A stretch of 41,245 nucleotides of DNA, taken from the IMG/VR virus record IMGVR_UViG_3300011400_000002, positions 1 through 41,245 of that record; one strand, 5' to 3'. The notes beneath the pieces were generated by a model. It worked only from the letters and a program-made list of their open reading frames with translations. It made no database searches and had not been told where the DNA came from. The translations under genes and the position numbers were made by a program. The DNA is from a virus. Position 1 is the first letter of the stretch, and every line of letters begins with the position of its first letter. This document shows positions 38,093 through 41,245 of the stretch, in pieces.

Positions 38093-38105
38093 TAACTAAT
38101 AACTA
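38078..38105. repeat. Tandem 7-base repeat, 4 copies of ATAACTA
   Basis: Four perfect copies of ATAACTA run from 38078, spanning the stop codon of the 93-aa gene. Slippage would move the stop by changing frame. Such short tandem repeats vary in copy number. Confidence 0.85.
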
Positions 38106-38126
38106 ATAATTTAAATCAGTGATAAT

Positions 38127-39752
38127 CTAAACGAAATAACATCCTGCAATAACCATAGCTGACGTATTTCCAAAAGCAGTTTCTGTTAATAAAGCAGCAA
38201 CTGCAGCTGTTGCGCAATTAAAAAATGTTATACCTCCAGCAAAGTTCACTTGTCCCACAAGCTCATTTCCTACATAAGTTATGTTAGAATATTTTAAAGG
38301 AACTTCTGAAATTGATGCTGGTGAAATAGGTAATGTTACAGATGCTGTTCCTGTTGAAGATCCTTTTGCCGTTAAAGTAAAAGAAGCTTGAAAAAACACT
38401 AATGATCCAATTCTCATATAAAATCCAGTAAATGTACCTGTCATTCCTGTCGCAGTTCCACCGAAAGTCAATGCAGGAGTCCAAGAAGTTGTCGTCACAT
38501 AGTTTCCTAAAGCACTTCCTCCACCTAATGTAATTGATGTTACACTTGGCGTTGCTGAAAATGATGGATCTGCTCCAGTCGAACCAGCTAAAACAGTCCC
38601 TGTGGCTCCAACAGCAGCCGCTACTATGCTTGAAGTACCCTCACCAATAAGTACGCCATGTGCAGTGTATGTAGATGGCGTGTATGGGCCAATAAGCGAG
38701 ATTACTGGAGTTGTAGTTCCTGTAGCTACTGCAACCTGGTTTGCTGTTCCTGTGACGTTTGTGACAGTTCCAGCAGCAGCGGCTTGCCATGTAGGACTAA
38801 CACCTGCGCCATTACTCGTTAAAACTTGTGTGCTCGAACCAAAACCTAAATCGCTGAATTTCCCTGTTGATGAAATTGCTACAGGAGATCCAACCGAAGT
38901 TACACCAGTAATACCAGCCATAAAGGCTTGATTTTGTTGCCCTGGACTAGATCCCTGTGTACCTATGCGGATAGTATTTGATTCCCCTAAAGTACCTAAA
39001 TTCGAGATCGTAATATTGCTACTTTCTGATCCTGTATAGTTAGACCCAGAATCTAGTCCTATCCCGACGCAGAAAGATCCTGTAGTAATACGATTTAGAG
39101 CACCTGATCCGAGGCCAGTATTTGAAAATCCTGTATTTAATGTACTTCCTGAACCTGCTCCAATAAATGTATTTGTGCCAGCTCCAGTTGATATAAATCT
39201 TCCTGAAGCATATCCTATACAAACGTTTTGAACTGAGGATGTAATTGTTTGTAAACATAAATTTCCAATTCCAACGTTTTGACTTGCGCTCGTACTTGTT
39301 CCAAGTACTCCAGGTCCTACTCCAACGTTCGAAGTTGCGCTAGTTATAGAAGGCATTGCACTGCCCAGCGCTAAATTTGTGAGATTAAAATCTAATGTTA
39401 ACGTTGATCCTGAACCTACAAATAGAGGAGTAGAGTTAGCGGTAACTATATTCCAATTACCCCCAGTTGGAGAGATCGCACCCCCTGTATTCCCAGTAAT
39501 TGTCTTACCGACTGTAGTCCCTCCAGCAATCACTGCCGTTATATTAGGTGATGAATAACTGAATGTAATACTTGAGTCAGGAGAGCTTAATGAACCTACG
39601 TTGACATGTGTTCCTCCTGCATTTACAGCAGTTGTACCAATCCAAAGCTGGCCATTAGTTGCTAATCCATTTGCTTCTACGGGAGCTTGATTATCTGATT
39701 GTGTAAAATCAAAATTCTTAGCAAATCCTATATCATTTTCGAAGCCAGCCAT
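38127..39752 (-). CDS. Tail fibre/spike protein with GIG repeats, 541 aa
   Basis: ATG 39752 with GGGGTA is preferred over ATG 39791, which lies in the upstream gene. The N-terminus FAKNFDFTQSDNQAPVEANG is a likely virion anchor. Residues 140-240 hold repeats (SNVGVGPGVLGT, NVGIGNLCLQT, NVCIGYASG, NTFIGAGSG, FCVGIGLDSG) like the NVxIGxxAG turns of YadA-type beta-rolls. The remainder is low-complexity Gly/Thr/Ser with a beta C-terminal domain (WTPALTFGGTATGM then FYMRIGSLVFFQASF). Likely receptor-binding. Confidence 0.75.
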   Translation of the reverse strand: MAGFENDIGFAKNFDFTQSDNQAPVEANGLATNGQLWIGTTAVNAGGTHVNVGSLSSPDSSITFSYSSPNITAVIAGGTTVGKTITGNTGGAISPTGGNWNIVTANSTPLFVGSGSTLTLDFNLTNLALGSAMPSITSATSNVGVGPGVLGTSTSASQNVGIGNLCLQTITSSVQNVCIGYASGRFISTGAGTNTFIGAGSGSTLNTGFSNTGLGSGALNRITTGSFCVGIGLDSGSNYTGSESSNITISNLGTLGESNTIRIGTQGSSPGQQNQAFMAGITGVTSVGSPVAISSTGKFSDLGFGSSTQVLTSNGAGVSPTWQAAAAGTVTNVTGTANQVAVATGTTTPVISLIGPYTPSTYTAHGVLIGEGTSSIVAAAVGATGTVLAGSTGADPSFSATPSVTSITLGGGSALGNYVTTTSWTPALTFGGTATGMTGTFTGFYMRIGSLVFFQASFTLTAKGSSTGTASVTLPISPASISEVPLKYSNITYVGNELVGQVNFAGGITFFNCATAAVAALLTETAFGNTSAMVIAGCYFV

Positions 39753-39754
39753 TT

Positions 39755-40309
39755 TTACCCCACATATGTATATAATCCAACTGCTGACCAATTTATTGTC
39801 TTTGCTGCTATTCCAACGGCATTGACTAAAATATTAGCCCCTGAAACTGTGAAAGTTACCGAAGCTGTTTCCATTCCGACTTCTTCATTAACGATTCTGT
39901 CAGCAGTTCCGCATAACGTAGAAGTAACGCCATTAAATCTTGCTGTGCCAAAAAGACTATATCCAGCACCAAGAGTATCCGTGCTATTAAAAGCACCAAT
40001 TCTTGTTTCAATTGTATATGTGCCTACCAAAGTGGGAGTAAATGTAATTATTGATGTTGGGGTTGCGTCAGCTGTCGTAACAACTCCCTGTAATCGATTC
40101 GTAATCACAATATCAACTTCATTTGAAGTGCCTGTGCCAACAACACCACCTTTTGAGATGATTCCATTATTATTATTTTCTATAGAATCTATGGCATTAA
40201 CTATAAGAATATTAGCAGCCGGAACAGCAGTACCGTCTTGTGTAACAAAACTTGTTGGAACTGCTGGAGGTAGACTTCCACCGCTAACAGGAACGATAAT
40301 TTGACTCAT
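39755..40309 (-). CDS. Tail-module structural protein, 184 aa
   Basis: ATG 40309; stop 3 bases before the next start. All-beta, Thr/Val-rich (ITFTPTLVGTYTIETRIGAF) with a QIIVPVSGGSLPPAVPTSF start of a kind seen in trimeric fibre heads. It lies between two other fibre-module genes. No named family. Confidence 0.6.
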   Translation of the reverse strand: MSQIIVPVSGGSLPPAVPTSFVTQDGTAVPAANILIVNAIDSIENNNNGIISKGGVVGTGTSNEVDIVITNRLQGVVTTADATPTSIITFTPTLVGTYTIETRIGAFNSTDTLGAGYSLFGTARFNGVTSTLCGTADRIVNEEVGMETASVTFTVSGANILVNAVGIAAKTINWSAVGLYTYVG

Positions 40310-40322
40310 TTATCATACCTTT

Positions 40323-40655
40323 TTATTTTGCATATAAAATGCTTACTTTAAAAGCCCCTGTTCCCGCTGTACCTGTGACAAAAAAAGGTGTGCCTATAGG
40401 AAATCCCATATTTACAGCCAAACCATGATTAGATCGACAATCCATAATGATTTCTTCTCCTGCAATCATTGTCGTCCCTTTAGTTGAACCGTTATTATCG
40501 GCTAAAAAAACAGAAACATCAGATTGATTTTTGAAAAGTATCAAAACTGGCTCATTGGCTAATGTTCCTAAATATTGGGAAACCCCAGTAAATGGGGCTG
40601 TAACAGATAATTCTGTATCAAAAGCCAACCTTTGATCTAATGGAAGATTTGTCAT
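40323..40655 (-). CDS. Tail-module structural protein, 110 aa
   Basis: ATG 40655 starts 2 bases after the previous stop. Small beta-sandwich look: NEPVLILFKNQSDVSVFLADN, MIAGEEIIMDCRSNHGLAV, FFVTGTAGTG. Phages encode such domains as baseplate or fibre collars. The function is by position only. Confidence 0.55.
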   Translation of the reverse strand: MTNLPLDQRLAFDTELSVTAPFTGVSQYLGTLANEPVLILFKNQSDVSVFLADNNGSTKGTTMIAGEEIIMDCRSNHGLAVNMGFPIGTPFFVTGTAGTGAFKVSILYAK

Positions 40656-40656
40656 C

Positions 40657-40773
40657 TTATTTTTTCCCAGATTTTACTTTTAAAAAAGGTGTCTTTGCAA
40701 TCATTTGCTCTTTCTTATGCTCTAAGGGGTGTTTTTCTTTCTTATGTTTTTCTTCATGCATTTTCTTGGTCAT
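40657..40773 (-). CDS. Lys/His-rich micro-protein, 38 aa
   Basis: ATG 40773 with AGAGGT; the frame ends TAA 40657. MTKKMHEEKHKKEKHPLEHK then KTPFLKVKSGKK. It overlaps the upstream gene by 20 bases and abuts the next start. Strongly basic; function unknown. Confidence 0.55.
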   Translation of the reverse strand: MTKKMHEEKHKKEKHPLEHKKEQMIAKTPFLKVKSGKK

Positions 40774-40987
40774 CGGATACCTCTTCAATTACTTGTTGAT
40801 CTTCTTCTTTTGGTGATTCTTCAGTTTGTTGTTGAACTGATTTTGCAGCGTCTTCAATCTGACCAATCCATTTTAGACATTCAAATAAAGATTCTTTAGC
40901 GATATCTATAGGGCAATTTGAATCAAAATAAAAATAGTTTTCGATTCCTTGGATTGTCGACTTGAATTGAGTAAGATTTTTATTCAT
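40754..40987 (-). CDS. Small acidic protein, 77 aa
   Basis: ATG 40987, next to the end of the long fibre gene. Helical N-terminus (QFKSTIQGIENYFYFDSNCP, ESLFECLKWIGQIEDAAK), then a Glu/Gln-rich acidic tail (QQQTEESPKEEDQQVIEEVSDDQ). Possibly a fibre-assembly helper, by analogy of position with phage chaperones. Family not recognised. Confidence 0.5.
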   Translation of the reverse strand: MNKNLTQFKSTIQGIENYFYFDSNCPIDIAKESLFECLKWIGQIEDAAKSVQQQTEESPKEEDQQVIEEVSDDQENA

Positions 40988-41002
40988 ATCTAATTTTCCT
41001 AT

Positions 41003-41245
41003 TTATGCTACATAAGCGTAAAGCCATACGGTTCCATTCGAATATACCGTCGCCCCTGAATAAGCGGCAGATAACACCTTAGTTGCTGCTGCTGCTCCCC
41101 CACCGACTAAGTTAGTACCACCACCATTGATAGTAATATTATTCACAGCTGCTGAACCCACTCCATCGCGAATTACAAATGTACGACCTGCCAAGGCATT
41201 TGCTGCTGGTAGAGTAACTTGCAAAACTCCTGCGCTTGTATCGCA
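41003..41245 (-). CDS. Tail fibre protein, C-terminal end (continues from base 1)
   Basis: The 3' part of the 850-residue fibre gene listed at 1-2433, with the 123-base overlap repeated. It holds the terminal domain VTLPAANALAGRTFVIRDG, then NNITINGGGTNLVGGG and SGATVYSNGTVWLYAYVA. Frames agree across the join. An internal TTG (41224) is not a real start. Confidence 0.85.
   Translation of the reverse strand, partial: CDTSAGVLQVTLPAANALAGRTFVIRDGVGSAAVNNITINGGGTNLVGGGAAAATKVLSAAYSGATVYSNGTVWLYAYVA

Noticed and set aside
1-41245. CRISPR array
   Set aside because: No regularly spaced repeats with unique spacers. The repeats seen are protein-coding degenerate units, a 7-base tandem tract and gene duplications.

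Overview
The window looks like a complete, circularly closed genome of a short-tailed (P22/N4-capsid type podovirus-like) tailed phage. The last 123 bases (41123-41245) repeat the first 123 exactly, so the unit is about 41,122 bp, and one tail gene reads straight across the join. The DNA is AT-rich, ribosome binding sites are strong (AGGAGG-like), and neighbouring genes often overlap by 1 or 4 bases (TAATG, ATGA). The sequence does not name the host. A small lipoprotein gene fits a bacterium with a lipoprotein-sorting envelope, but no tRNA, DNA polymerase, helicase or convincing endolysin was recognised.

Layout. 1-24.8 kb, mostly minus strand, is packaging and virion: small and large terminase, a sigma-region-4-like protein, portal, small conserved proteins, scaffold, major capsid, connector/tail proteins, three ejection-type internal proteins and a long repetitive fibre that ends at 41.0 kb across the join. 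Three forward islands interrupt this block: an HTH gene plus two tiny membrane proteins at 2.5-3.0 kb, one conserved gene at 17.9 kb and a zinc-binding gene at 23.9 kb. At 24.8-25.25 kb there is a lambda-like switch: a small HTH repressor facing a forward early operon, with good sigma-70 promoters both ways and repeated TTGTGCA-type half-sites. The forward operon (25.2-30.3 kb) carries an ERF annealing protein, a YqaJ exonuclease, an HTH replication protein, a RusA resolvase, a chain of micro-genes and a SpoVG-like protein. A minus-strand accessory operon (37.7-30.3 kb) holds many small genes: a tandem family of DUF551-like proteins, a serine recombinase, a HAD phosphatase with a lost nucleophile, a metallophosphoesterase and zinc ribbons. 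The rest (38.1-41.2 kb) encodes tail fibres.

Main discovery: the major capsid gene is split into three exons by two group I introns (387 and 335 nt). Splice sites can be placed to the base. Each 5' exon ends in a U that pairs with G in a P1 helix, each 3' exon pairs with the guide (P10), and removing the introns restores one 329-codon frame typical of this capsid family. The introns share their 3' ends, and intron 1 carries a zinc-ribbon ORF.

Other points of interest: a 170-nt structured leader with a closing helix, an intrinsic terminator and a tRNA T-arm-like box directly before the replication gene; loss of single catalytic residues in two accessory enzymes; and a DUF551 gene family with a 68-base exact duplication about 5 kb apart.
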